Shown here: piece after piece, positions 25,730 through 34,037 of the stretch
Layout: each line of letters opens with the position of its first letter
How positions within the stretch are numbered: the stretch's first letter is position 1
Translations under genes and position numbers: made by a program
The notes under the pieces: model-generated
The model's input: the letters and a program-made list of their open reading frames with translations, nothing else
The model's database searches: none
Told to the model about the DNA's origin: nothing
Assembly (NCBI GenBank): GCA_039028975.1
Contig: JBCCHB010000084.1
Location: 1-64,000 of the forward strand
From: JAHBNG01 sp039028975
GTDB taxonomy: Bacteria; Chloroflexota; Anaerolineae; Caldilineales; Caldilineaceae
Reading direction: 5' to 3'
DNA: 64,000 nt

Positions 25730-26530
25730 ATGTCCATCAATACCAGCATGCTTTGGGCTGATATTGTTCAAATTCGCGAAAAAGCCCCCTTAATCCACAA
25801 TATTACCAACTTTGTGGTGATGAATAATACCGCCAACGCCCTGCTGGCTTTAGGTGGCTCGCCGATTATGGCCCATGCTGTGGAGGAGGTAGCCGATATG
25901 GTCAAAATCTGCAACGCTTTGGTGGTCAATATTGGTACCCTTAGTTCTCATTGGATAACAGCAATGGAGAAGGCAATAGATGCCGCTGCTCAGGCAAACA
26001 TCCCGATTGTCCTTGACCCGGTTGGGGCTGGGGCCACCTCCTATCGAACGAACACGGTTCATTCTCTCATGTCCATCGCTGCCCCATCCATCATTCGAGG
26101 AAATGCCTCTGAAATTAAGGCATGCGTTACTGAAGAAGCCAAGACCAAAGGCGTAGATAGCCTGGACAGCTCTGAAAGTGCCATAGAGGCCGCTCGGCAG
26201 CTTCACGCAACCTACGGGTGTACTGTCGTGATCAGTGGTGAAACCGACTTTATTGTCTCCGGTGGGGAACCGATTCAAATCAAGAACGGCCATGTTATGA
26301 TGACCAAAGTCACTGGGCTAGGCTGTACGGCTACTGCCTTATGCGGGGCCTTCGCTGCCGTCAATTCACAACTCGAGATGGCTGCTGCTCATGCCATGGC
26401 TGTCATGGGGATTGCCGGTGAGATGGCTACAGAACAGGCAAACGGTCCTGGCACGCTACAACTACACTTCCTGGATGCACTGTACAATTTGAGCGCAGAG
26501 GCAATTGAAAAGCGACTCAGTGCTGCTTAA
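25730..26530 (+). CDS. thiM: hydroxyethylthiazole kinase
   Basis: A protein of about 266 aa of the ThiM family, which phosphorylates 4-methyl-5-(2-hydroxyethyl)thiazole (THZ) in thiamine salvage. It has the N-terminal substrate region APLIHNITNFVVMNNTANALLALG, the conserved DPVGAGATSYR, IIRGNASEIKA and the nucleotide-site VTGLGCTATAL. I chose the ATG at 25730, which has AAGGAG about 7 nt upstream; a TTG in frame 24 nt before it is less likely. First gene of the TPP-riboswitch-controlled operon, followed by thiE and thiD, so the operon makes TMP from salvaged thiazole and pyrimidine. Confidence 0.95.
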   Translation: MSINTSMLWADIVQIREKAPLIHNITNFVVMNNTANALLALGGSPIMAHAVEEVADMVKICNALVVNIGTLSSHWITAMEKAIDAAAQANIPIVLDPVGAGATSYRTNTVHSLMSIAAPSIIRGNASEIKACVTEEAKTKGVDSLDSSESAIEAARQLHATYGCTVVISGETDFIVSGGEPIQIKNGHVMMTKVTGLGCTATALCGAFAAVNSQLEMAAAHAMAVMGIAGEMATEQANGPGTLQLHFLDALYNLSAEAIEKRLSAA

Positions 26531-26612
26531 TCAATCTTTCACTGACATTGGGAGCCCCATCAGTGAGAGCCATTCACAAAAAACTCGATAAGCTCACCTT
26601 TATGAAACAACT

Positions 26613-27236
26613 ATGAAACAACGTCGTATACAGGGGCTCTACCTCGTAACCGATCGAGATCTATGCGGGAATCGCCCCCTTTCGCAGGTGGTCTCAAAGG
26701 CCGTCAAAGCAGGGGTGGCTATTGTTCAACTGCGCGAGAAGGCGTTAGCAACTAGGCCCTTTGTAGAGGAAGCCCTTGCGCTGAAAGAAGTGCTGGCTCC
26801 CTACAATGTGCCGCTCATCATCAATGACCGGATTGACGTTGCCTTGGCAGCCAATGCCGATGGTGTCCACATCGGTCAAGAGGATATGCCATATCCGCTG
26901 GCTCGCCAGCTAATGGGGCCAGACGCCATCATCGGTCTATCTGTAGAGAAGATGGCCGAAGTAACGCAAGCTGAAGCCTACGATGTCGATTACCTAGGTG
27001 TCAGCCCCATCTACGAGACTCCCACCAAGATAGACACGAAAGGAAGTTGGGGAACGGATGGACTGGCCGCAGTCCGTGCTGCCTCTCGCCACCCATTGGT
27101 TGCCATCGGTGGGCTTAACGCAAGCAATATTCCTCAGGTGGTAGATGCTGGTGCTGATTCGGTAGCTGTGGTCTCAGCCATCTGTACTGCACCCGACCCG
27201 CAGCAAGCAGTGCAAGAGCTAATCCGATTGTTTTAA
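26613..27236 (+). CDS. thiE: thiamine-phosphate synthase
   Basis: A 207-aa TIM-barrel enzyme that joins HMP-pyrophosphate and thiazole phosphate to thiamine monophosphate. It shows the family motifs IVQLREKALATR (pyrophosphate site), LIINDRIDVALAANADGVHIGQEDMP, YLGVSPIYETPTK and the phosphate-binding IGGLNASNI. Length is normal. It follows thiM after 82 nt and precedes thiD by 16 nt, within the same operon. Confidence 0.95.
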   Translation: MKQRRIQGLYLVTDRDLCGNRPLSQVVSKAVKAGVAIVQLREKALATRPFVEEALALKEVLAPYNVPLIINDRIDVALAANADGVHIGQEDMPYPLARQLMGPDAIIGLSVEKMAEVTQAEAYDVDYLGVSPIYETPTKIDTKGSWGTDGLAAVRAASRHPLVAIGGLNASNIPQVVDAGADSVAVVSAICTAPDPQQAVQELIRLF

Positions 27237-27252
27237 GAGTGGAAGAGACATT

Positions 27253-28059
27253 ATGAAAACATATCATCGTGCGCTGACCATTGCTGGCTCAGACAGTGGT
27301 GGTGGGGCCGGTATTCAAGCAGATTTGAAGACTTTCTCGGCATTGGGTTGTTATGGGATGTCCGTCTTGACAGCGCTGACGGCCCAAAACACAGTTGCCG
27401 TAACGGCCATCCATTCTGTACCCACTGATTTTATTGCGGACCAAATTGATGCCGTTATGGCTGATATTGGTGTGGATGCGGTTAAAATTGGGATGCTGCA
27501 TAGCCCAGAAGTCATCGAAGCGGTTGTGAATCGCCTACGCCACCATCAGGCCCAAAATATTGTGCTGGATCCAGTTATGGTTGCCAAAAGTGGAGACAAA
27601 TTACTGCAAGATGAAGCCGTAGACGCTTTGGCGCACCTGCTTGTCCCATACGCCACGCTTATTACGCCCAATTTGCCCGAAGCCGCTGTTCTTCTTGGCC
27701 GGAATATAGAACAAGAGACCGATATGGAAGTCGCTTGTTACGATTTAGCCAAGCTGGGGCCAGAAGCCGTTTTGCTTAAGGGAGGACACTTGAAAGGGGA
27801 GCAGAGTAGCGATTTGCTCTACATCTCGGCAACGGATCAACTCTATCGCTTTCACTCCCCGCGGATTGAGACCCGAAATTCACATGGCACTGGCTGCACC
27901 CTCTCTTCGGCCATTACCGCCTACCTAGCTAGAGGAAACACGCTGCATGATGCCGTCAGCCAAGCAAAAAACTTTATTACCGAAGCAATTGAAGCTGGTG
28001 CCAACTATAAGCTAGGGCAGGGACATGGCCCAGTCCATCACTTCTATCAATTTTGGTAA
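27253..28059 (+). CDS. thiD: hydroxymethylpyrimidine/phosphomethylpyrimidine kinase
   Basis: A 268-aa ribokinase-fold enzyme that phosphorylates HMP and HMP-phosphate. Diagnostic motifs are IAGSDSGGGAGIQADLKTF at the N-terminus, DPVMVAKSGDKLL in the middle and the anion hole RNSHGTGCTLSSAI near the end. Start codon ATG follows GGAAGAG at a fair distance. With thiM and thiE it completes a salvage route to TMP. The next gene, tenA, begins 19 nt later. Confidence 0.95.
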   Translation: MKTYHRALTIAGSDSGGGAGIQADLKTFSALGCYGMSVLTALTAQNTVAVTAIHSVPTDFIADQIDAVMADIGVDAVKIGMLHSPEVIEAVVNRLRHHQAQNIVLDPVMVAKSGDKLLQDEAVDALAHLLVPYATLITPNLPEAAVLLGRNIEQETDMEVACYDLAKLGPEAVLLKGGHLKGEQSSDLLYISATDQLYRFHSPRIETRNSHGTGCTLSSAITAYLARGNTLHDAVSQAKNFITEAIEAGANYKLGQGHGPVHHFYQFW

Positions 28060-28078
28060 ATTCTGAGAGTCAATCACT

Positions 28079-28729
28079 ATGCAATTCACGCAGACCCTAT
28101 GGACAAACATTGAAAATATCTATCAAGCCATTTTGGCCCTGCCATTTAATCAAGAGCTGATGAGTGGCACATTGGCACGAGAAAAGTTTGAGTTCTACAT
28201 CTACCAGGATTCTCTTTATCTAGCTGATTTTGGGCGAGCTCTAGGTGTACTAGGGAGCCGTTCCGCAACGGCCGAGCGGATGTTAGATTTTTGGCAATTT
28301 GCCCAGAATGCCATTGTGGTAGAACGAGCTTTGCACGAAGGATATATCAAGAAGTTTAATATTACGTCTCAGGCCAAACGCTCACCAGCGTGCTCATTCT
28401 ACACGAATTTTCTGTTGGCCACCGCAACCCATCGCAGCTATGAAGAGGGAATTGCTGGCGTCTTGCCCTGCTTTTGGATTTACCGGGAAGTAGGCAACCA
28501 TATCTACGCTCAAGCCGCACCCAACAATCCATATCAGGACTGGATCGACACCTACGCAAGTGAGGAATTTAGCCAAGCGGTAGACAAAGCGATTGCTATC
28601 ACCGATGAGGTTGCAGAACATGCCTCCCCATCGGCACGTGAATTGATGGTGGAGGCATTTATCACTTCCTCCCGCTTGGAATGGATGTTTTGGGATAGCG
28701 CCTACCGGATGGAACAATGGCAACCCTAG
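28079..28729 (+). CDS. tenA: TenA family aminopyrimidine aminohydrolase (thiaminase II)
   Basis: A 216-aa TenA protein that hydrolyses aminomethyl-HMP or base-degraded thiamine to HMP for salvage. The catalytic Cys131 lies in VLPCFWIYREVGN, the C-terminal Glu201 in LEWMFWDSAY, and Asp44 and Tyr47 in IYQDSLYLADF, so the active site is complete. It is in the thiamine operon and its last 13 nt overlap the start of a HAD-family gene, which implies coupling. Confidence 0.92.
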   Translation: MQFTQTLWTNIENIYQAILALPFNQELMSGTLAREKFEFYIYQDSLYLADFGRALGVLGSRSATAERMLDFWQFAQNAIVVERALHEGYIKKFNITSQAKRSPACSFYTNFLLATATHRSYEEGIAGVLPCFWIYREVGNHIYAQAAPNNPYQDWIDTYASEEFSQAVDKAIAITDEVAEHASPSARELMVEAFITSSRLEWMFWDSAYRMEQWQP

Positions 28730-29607
28730 CAATCTTCGACTTTTCTGGAACCCTCAGCATGGGGGCGGTCCGCTTTGGCGAGCCAGAACGGTTGAAAAAG
28801 TCGCTGCAAGAGTCTGGCCTGTGGTCGCTAGGCGTAGACAGCCTGACGTTTTTTTGGGAAGAGATTGTCAATCCCACGTGGCAGGAGGGGAGCACAACTC
28901 AGATTGGCTATAGAGAGCTAATCGTGCAGAGCCTGAACAAAAAGCTGGGTGCTTCTAATGTTATTGACCCAAATTCTTTGCCCAATCTTCAGCCAGATGT
29001 CGATTCTGATCATTCAGCTAAGCTTCAGTCTGGCCGTAGTCAGCCCAGCCAGCTTCAGAATAGTGCTACAGCATTTACAGAACACTATTTTTCCGCATCA
29101 ACATTCGACCTCGGTTGGCAGCCTCTGTTGTCCCAACTTGTTCACGATCCAGACTGCTGGTTACTGATTGCTACAGATCACTATGCGGAGGCAACCGAGC
29201 ATATTTGCCATCAGTTAAGGCGATTTGGTTTTACCGGCCGTTCACTCCTGGATGCACGAGCTACATCGTCAGCCTCTGTTGACTCGTCAACGGTTTGGGT
29301 TGCCAATTCGGCAGACCTTGGCGGCCTTAAGTCAACACCACAATTCTGGATGATGGTTCGAGCTAACTTACTACCCGCGAAACTTGATCGGATCGTGCTC
29401 ATCGATGACTTTGGCTCTAATGAACAAGGGGCAGACATGTATGCCCAGAACGAGAAAGTTAAGCAGCGTATGACTCAGACCAATCAAGTCATCGGGGAGC
29501 AATTTGGCGTCGAACCAACCATAGTTCACTTTGATTTGTCTGGACAATCCAACAACTGGGATTTTTCCAATATTCATTTGGTTTTTGAGCGTCCGTCAAG
29601 GAAATGA
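28717..29607 (+). CDS. HAD-superfamily hydrolase-like protein coupled to tenA
   Basis: A 296-aa protein with a HAD fold. Motif I is IFDFSGTL (Asp8), but the second position that is usually Asp is Ser10, removing the usual general acid/base of phosphatases. Motif II is LLIATDHY and the acidic motif IV is LIDDFGSNEQG (Asp230, Asp231). A low-complexity insert follows at about residues 88-120. Its ATG lies inside the last codons of tenA (13-nt overlap). Plant TH2 proteins fuse a HAD phosphatase for thiamine monophosphate to a TenA domain, so a phosphatase for TMP or a pyrimidine phosphate is a reasonable hypothesis; the missing Asp argues for a changed or weak activity. Confidence 0.75.
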   Translation: MATLAIFDFSGTLSMGAVRFGEPERLKKSLQESGLWSLGVDSLTFFWEEIVNPTWQEGSTTQIGYRELIVQSLNKKLGASNVIDPNSLPNLQPDVDSDHSAKLQSGRSQPSQLQNSATAFTEHYFSASTFDLGWQPLLSQLVHDPDCWLLIATDHYAEATEHICHQLRRFGFTGRSLLDARATSSASVDSSTVWVANSADLGGLKSTPQFWMMVRANLLPAKLDRIVLIDDFGSNEQGADMYAQNEKVKQRMTQTNQVIGEQFGVEPTIVHFDLSGQSNNWDFSNIHLVFERPSRK

Positions 29608-29781
29608 CTCTACTGCAAAAAGGGTAAGTGGCGTGAATTTCGTGGAATTCTCTGACTGAAAATCTGCGAAATCTTTGTAATCTTTGTTTCTGCAGTGGAC
29701 TCAGGAAATAGGTTTGCTTCAGATATTGCATTAGGTGGTTTTGTATTGACCAAATCAATGACCAAGGCTGGAATTGTACGC

Positions 29782-30591
29782 TTATCCATTACCACCGCTT
29801 AACTCTCCAGCTCCTTGCAGGCGCGACAGCGCCGTTGATTCCACCAATACATTTCGAGACAAGGCTACTAATTTCGCCCAGAGCGATTCATTGATCTCGA
29901 TGCCCACTTCATTATGATACTGGTAAAATGTGGCAAAATCGTCTGGGGTTATGCAGCGCAGGGGTGAATGGCCTGACCCACGGTTGGGGAAAGTTTGGCT
30001 AAATGCAACATTGGTGGTGCAAAGAATCGAGAGCGTTTGGGCGTGCTGCTGATTATTGGACTCGCTACCGGGCTGACTATTGGATTGACCAGCAGACTGA
30101 CTAGTAGATTGAGCAGCGCGTTGAGTTACTGTATAGTATGGGTATTTCTCGCCCAAAGCCATTGTAATCACATGCTCTTGGTTGCCTTCACACCAGGAGG
30201 CTACGATGTTAGCTCCCCGTCGGGTAGATTGTACAATATGGGGAATTATTAGCTGACAATGTTGTGCTCGTATTAATGTTACGACAGCGAAGCCGACGCT
30301 CAATGCTTTTAGGTAGGCTAAGTCCAGGGCCAAGCTGCCGTAGATCAATCCGTCATTTTGGTGCGCATCTAGTACGCACACAGTCTCGTCTTCAAATAAT
30401 GGCGTTGCAGGGCGGCTTGGCGATAGATCCCACTGGGGCAGAGACCGCTCTATCTGCTCTAAGATGGGAAATTTATGCATCTCAAGCCAGGTAATTGCCT
30501 GGGCACAATCCTCATAATCGCCCGACGGAAAGCCCTTGCCTTCGAATACTTTTTGGCACAGTTCAGTTAATTCTGTGGCGGAAACCTTCAT
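29782..30591 (-). CDS. DUF3726-like protein
   Basis: A 269-aa protein, opposite in strand to the thiamine operon. The N-terminus KVSATELTELCQKVFEGKGFPSG then DCAQAITWLEMH is like DUF3726 proteins, which have a short N-terminal helical motif and then a mixed alpha/beta domain. Residues about 155-180 form a Ser/Gln/Gly-rich low-complexity insert (QSTSQSAGQSNSQPGSES), probably a replication-slippage expansion. Function is unknown. Neither catalytic motifs nor membrane segments are visible. Confidence 0.55.
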   Translation of the reverse strand: MKVSATELTELCQKVFEGKGFPSGDYEDCAQAITWLEMHKFPILEQIERSLPQWDLSPSRPATPLFEDETVCVLDAHQNDGLIYGSLALDLAYLKALSVGFAVVTLIRAQHCQLIIPHIVQSTRRGANIVASWCEGNQEHVITMALGEKYPYYTVTQRAAQSTSQSAGQSNSQPGSESNNQQHAQTLSILCTTNVAFSQTFPNRGSGHSPLRCITPDDFATFYQYHNEVGIEINESLWAKLVALSRNVLVESTALSRLQGAGELSGGNG

Positions 30592-31005
30592 AGTGTAGTA
30601 CGTAATTTGTTAAACATAACACCGAACTGTGCGGAAACGGGTTTGACCCGTGATTTCCATAAGTGGAACCTATTTCAAAGACCCGCAACTTACACCAAAT
30701 CCCCGATCACCAGTTTTCCGAACGAGTGAAAAGTTGGCGGCGGCTGGACCGATGCTGAGAAGATTGCCCTGCGCACACCACTGACGAGATCTTGCTGCCC
30801 GTACGCCATGAGTCCTGATTCTCCGAAGCCCGAAATAGCACCAACAAACTTATTGACCGAATCCGATATGCTCACAAGCGGGCAGCAGACGAAACACTAG
30901 GTGTAACAAGAACAAGCGTTCAGGCGCACTGATACGACACAACATCACTGACTGTGTAACCCAGCCAATCCCATAAGGTCACAACTCCGAAATCGCTGTC
31001 AGTAA
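30592..31005. other. 414-bp gap without a recognisable gene
   Basis: It contains a small hairpin ACGGGtttgaCCCGT near 30640 and a 60-aa open frame on the minus strand (30690-30875) that I do not recognise. That frame could be the remnant of a larger gene, but nothing supports expression. Confidence 0.4.
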
Positions 31006-31341
31006 TTAGTTCACGGCAAATTCTGTATACTTGCGCATGTATGCAGGCTGAAATCCCAATACAATATGCTCTTTTGGAATGCCAAGTGCCACCAGATCCT
31101 CAGCAACTAGCTGATCGGTGAGATTCTGTTGAAGCCAAATCTTATTTTCTCTAATATCGATATGAATCGCCACACCATAGACGCGCCGCTCGTTATCCCA
31201 ACCGACATTGACCAACTGGTAGTGATCACCTTCCTTATCCGCAACCAATAACGTTTCTACGCCGTCCTGCAAGGATTTGGGTTTTTGATATTCTGCCAAT
31301 AACTGTTGCACTCGATCTCGATATTCCTCTACGGTAACCAT
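31006..31341 (-). CDS. xisI: XisI family protein
   Basis: A 111-aa XisI protein (fdxN element excision controlling factor family). The sequence shows the family features: VTVEEYRDRVQQLLAEY at the start, VETLLVADKEGDHYQLVNVGW in the middle and EDLVALGIPKEHIVLGF near the end. In heterocystous cyanobacteria XisI works with XisH to control excision of an element, but XisH/XisI pairs also occur widely without it. Its start is within the last codons of xisH (13-nt overlap) and has AAGGAG about 7 nt upstream, so the two are co-translated. No recombinase lies beside it. Confidence 0.9.
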   Translation of the reverse strand: MVTVEEYRDRVQQLLAEYQKPKSLQDGVETLLVADKEGDHYQLVNVGWDNERRVYGVAIHIDIRENKIWLQQNLTDQLVAEDLVALGIPKEHIVLGFQPAYMRKYTEFAVN

Positions 31342-31745
31342 TGTACAATCTCCTTCCGCTCGGGATGATAAACGATCAATTTAAGTTCGTATCGTTGGAT
31401 CATATGCTGCCCGAAGGGCAATTGGAAAAAGCTCTGATAGGCGTTGACTGGCACTGCCAAGAATAGCTCTCGATCTGGCTCAACGTGCAGCAAGCCTTCT
31501 CGATAATCGAGGTACTGCCCCAACGCCCCATGAAAATCAGTGATAGCTGACGAGCTTAGAAAGCTTTTAATTTCGACAGCGATTTTTTCACCCTCACGAT
31601 CAGCTGCAATGACTCGCTCGCCACCTAAATCGATCCGTAGCTCAACTCCCAAAAACTCAATTCTCAGCGGGTCGGCCGTGATGTTCCAACCTTCATCTGT
31701 CAATGCTTGTTTGACAACCTCATGATAGACATCTTTGGCGGACAT
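31329..31745 (-). CDS. xisH: XisH family protein (PD-(D/E)xK fold)
   Basis: A 138-aa XisH protein. It begins SAKDVYHEVVKQALTDEGWNIT; the nuclease-like core is LRIDLGGERVIAADREGEKIAVEIKSF, where VEIKS is the E-x-K part of a PD-(D/E)xK site. XisH and XisI are partner proteins of the fdxN excision control system in cyanobacteria; their biochemical role elsewhere is unsettled. The gene overlaps xisI by 13 nt. The upstream DNA (31783-31933) is packed with inverted repeats that could be operators. Confidence 0.9.
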   Translation of the reverse strand: MSAKDVYHEVVKQALTDEGWNITADPLRIEFLGVELRIDLGGERVIAADREGEKIAVEIKSFLSSSAITDFHGALGQYLDYREGLLHVEPDRELFLAVPVNAYQSFFQLPFGQHMIQRYELKLIVYHPERKEIVQWLP

Positions 31746-31782
31746 ATTCGTTCCTCATAGAGTGCTTATTTTTTCCACATTA

Positions 31783-31933
31783 CAGAAATGTGGGACTGGT
31801 TCAGCTTAATTTGATTCACTCGGGTAGGTTCATCCTGGTAACAAACTCAACTGAACCAGTGCCAGAAATGTCTCATTTCCGCAGAGATTGAAGCTCTTAT
31901 CTTTGGACAAATCGTTAATACAATATTTCTGGC
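31783..31933. repeat. inverted-repeat cluster upstream of xisH
   Basis: ACTGGTTCAG (31795-31804) is the exact inverse of CTGAACCAGT (31851-31860). CAGAAATGT occurs as a direct repeat just outside both arms (31783 and 31863). GCCAGAAAT (31861-31869) is the exact inverse of ATTTCTGGC (31925-31933). This cluster sits 38-190 nt upstream of xisH and could be a regulatory site or an element end. Confidence 0.55.
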
Positions 31934-31985
31934 ATTAATTATAACACATGTCACCTTAGCCATTAGCAGTGATTTTCACATGAAT

Positions 31986-32026
31986 AAAACCTCGGCTTGC
32001 TTCGTGGATTTGCAGGCCGAGGTTTT
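31986..32026 (-). terminator. probable terminator of the minus-strand accessory cluster
   Basis: AAAACCTCGGC (31986-31996) and GCCGAGGTTTT (32016-32026) form a perfect 11-bp stem with a 19-nt loop. On the minus strand the stem is followed by TTTTATT. It lies between the end of the 590-aa gene and xisH, the right place to end that transcript; it could work in both directions. Confidence 0.5.
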
Positions 32027-32146
32027 GCTTCGTCGCTCAAAAATGGGTATTTTGGGTGCTCGAGAAATCGTACAGAACATCAACGAGGGCACTGTGTTGA
32101 CCGAATGTTGGCTGCGGCGCCACCGATGCAGTTTTGTTCTGGAGTA

Positions 32147-32247
32147 GGAAAGTATAAGAGTCGACCCCGAAACATGGTTAAGTTCTGACCTCTAATGCAG
32201 TGATCGCTCTGACCTGGCTGACGGCTAATTCGCTGAACGCTTTTATC
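32147..32247. repeat. second copy of the thiM-leader repeat
   Basis: This stretch repeats, in the same order, the blocks of 25546-25623: GGAAAGTATAAGAGTCGA, CCCGA, ATGG, CTGACGGCTAATTCGCTGAA and CGCTTTT. It has extra bases in the middle. It lies just downstream of the 590-aa gene. Confidence 0.6.
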
Positions 32248-32264
32248 TCTTCAGCGCCTGAACC

Positions 32265-34037
32265 TTAGCCTCGGCCAACCTTTGGCATACAGGGGAAGCA
32301 CCAATCATCCGCAAAGGACTGACCAATATCGGAGACGAGGGGTGCACCCTGGAAAAGAGTGATACGCACCCACCGATCCGATTTTGGATCAAATTTGCTC
32401 GCCCCAAAACAGGCAAGCTTACAACGTAGTAGGTGAATGGGTAAGCAGGATTGATCGAGTAGGTTGCTCTGGATCTCTGAATATGGCTCATGTTGCAGGG
32501 CTTGAATGCGGCGGATCGTTCCTTTGTTGGTTGGATACTTGAGTAAAAAATGGATCACCGATTCTTCCAACTCTGCTGCGGATAGAGATTGGATTGTGGC
32601 ATAGAGTTGTTGCACAGCCCGACCGATGCCAATAGACATCTCTTTTTCGGCACCAGGTTCATAGGCACGCTGACCCAAACGGGGTTCTTCCTTTTCTGCC
32701 GATCGATACCAGAAGTAGTGCTGGGTTCTTGGTGCATTAAAGTCAATAGCCAAGGCCCATTGATATTGGGTTTCAATGAGCTGCTTTAGCTCACCCATAG
32801 ATGCTTCTGGCTGCAGAGTATACCGCTCATCGACACTCACATATTTGGCTAGCTCATCCACTAACTCCGGATAGAGTTCGACCAGTAGGCTATTGATAAG
32901 TTCCTGGGTCTCCAGCGACGCATGGTGCCAAGCCCATTTCGTTAGTGATTGCCACAGGTGTCCCTCAGTTTGTAGGGCCTGATTAGGCTTTGTGGCTGGC
33001 AAGGCTCTCACCTGGTCCTGTAACCACGCTTTGATGACGAGCATCTCTTGGCAGATGAGTCGATTATTTTTTGCTTGACGTGTATCGTCGGTATACGTCT
33101 GTTGGAAATGGGTAGTCGCTTTATCGATGAGGCTTAGCAGTCTCTCTACGTGCGCTACTGTGATCGACTGAGTATGGATGACCCTTGCAATGGCCACTTC
33201 GCGCTTGTATATCCACGAGTGAATCAATTTAGGGTGCTTGACCAAAAAGGGGGCCATACCCAATCCGGTGGCGTTCCCAATACCGATATACCGTTTGATT
33301 TCCTCATTGAGCGGGATGGCAGTGGCCGGTGCTCGGCGGCTGGCAATATGATCGATCTGCTCTAGGCTAAAGTGGCGTATCATAAAGACGGCAAACATTT
33401 GGGCGCTAAATGTCGTAGCAAAGGCTGAGCGTTGCTGGACTTTGTTGTAGTCGGCAACACCAAACTTCCCATTACCATAGACAGCCGTTGTTCGATGGAT
33501 GTAACCCACTTTGGCAAGCACTTCTGGGTTCGGCTGCTCTCCTCGCGCTAAGCAATCCACCACATAATCAAAGTTGCGTGTACTTTTGTTGGCCCGCGAT
33601 AAGACTAGCACATCAGTCTGGTTGCGTCCCGCTTCTTGCTTGGGGACGTTGACGCGCAATTCTGCCAGGCGCTTATCGGTCAATTTACCTTCGCATAGCA
33701 CACAGGCCAAATCCCATTTCTCAGCAATGACCCGGTCTGTCCGCTCGTTATCCTCCAACGGCTGGGAAAAAATCACCATGCTGTATAGTTCGTCTGGTGG
33801 CCGGACATGATATATGCAGGTGCCATAGCCTTCTGCGTCTAAATCGAACGAGGCGCATTCAACTTCCCACGCTTCCTCCATCACTTTGCGCACAATCGAA
33901 CGAACGAAGCTGAGACGTGTCTGATGAAAGGCTCCTAGGCGTTCCAACTGCATAACTGTATGGGGTGGGCGCAGCGGCAAATGATTGAGTCTGTCGATCT
34001 GGGGTTGGATGTTAGGCGGGTCCAAATGATTGTTCAT
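32265..34037 (-). CDS. protein of unknown function, 590 aa
   Basis: A soluble-looking protein with no signal peptide or membrane segment. It has no motif I can assign. Visible features: a conserved-looking early segment (SFVRSIVRKVMEEAWEVE then YGTCIYHVRPPDELYSMVIFS), a middle region with GYIHRTTAVYGNGKFGVAD and a Gly-rich IGNATGLGMAPF, then a long helical C-terminal half ending near a Cys-containing segment (LLRCKLACFGASKF). Its start overlaps the end of the M19-like gene by 26 nt, so the two are almost certainly one transcript and probably work together. Confidence 0.7.
   Translation of the reverse strand: MNNHLDPPNIQPQIDRLNHLPLRPPHTVMQLERLGAFHQTRLSFVRSIVRKVMEEAWEVECASFDLDAEGYGTCIYHVRPPDELYSMVIFSQPLEDNERTDRVIAEKWDLACVLCEGKLTDKRLAELRVNVPKQEAGRNQTDVLVLSRANKSTRNFDYVVDCLARGEQPNPEVLAKVGYIHRTTAVYGNGKFGVADYNKVQQRSAFATTFSAQMFAVFMIRHFSLEQIDHIASRRAPATAIPLNEEIKRYIGIGNATGLGMAPFLVKHPKLIHSWIYKREVAIARVIHTQSITVAHVERLLSLIDKATTHFQQTYTDDTRQAKNNRLICQEMLVIKAWLQDQVRALPATKPNQALQTEGHLWQSLTKWAWHHASLETQELINSLLVELYPELVDELAKYVSVDERYTLQPEASMGELKQLIETQYQWALAIDFNAPRTQHYFWYRSAEKEEPRLGQRAYEPGAEKEMSIGIGRAVQQLYATIQSLSAAELEESVIHFLLKYPTNKGTIRRIQALQHEPYSEIQSNLLDQSCLPIHLLRCKLACFGASKFDPKSDRWVRITLFQGAPLVSDIGQSFADDWCFPCMPKVGRG

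Noticed and set aside
30690..30875. 61-aa open frame on the minus strand
   Set aside because: No recognisable family, no good ribosome binding site and no support for expression.
31006..31745. XisH/XisI as part of an fdxN-type excision element in this window
   Set aside because: No site-specific recombinase or matching attachment repeats were found beside them, so only the protein pair is called.
31997..32188. 63-aa open frame on the plus strand
   Set aside because: It overlaps the loop of the terminator hairpin and the 32147 repeat; composition is not gene-like.
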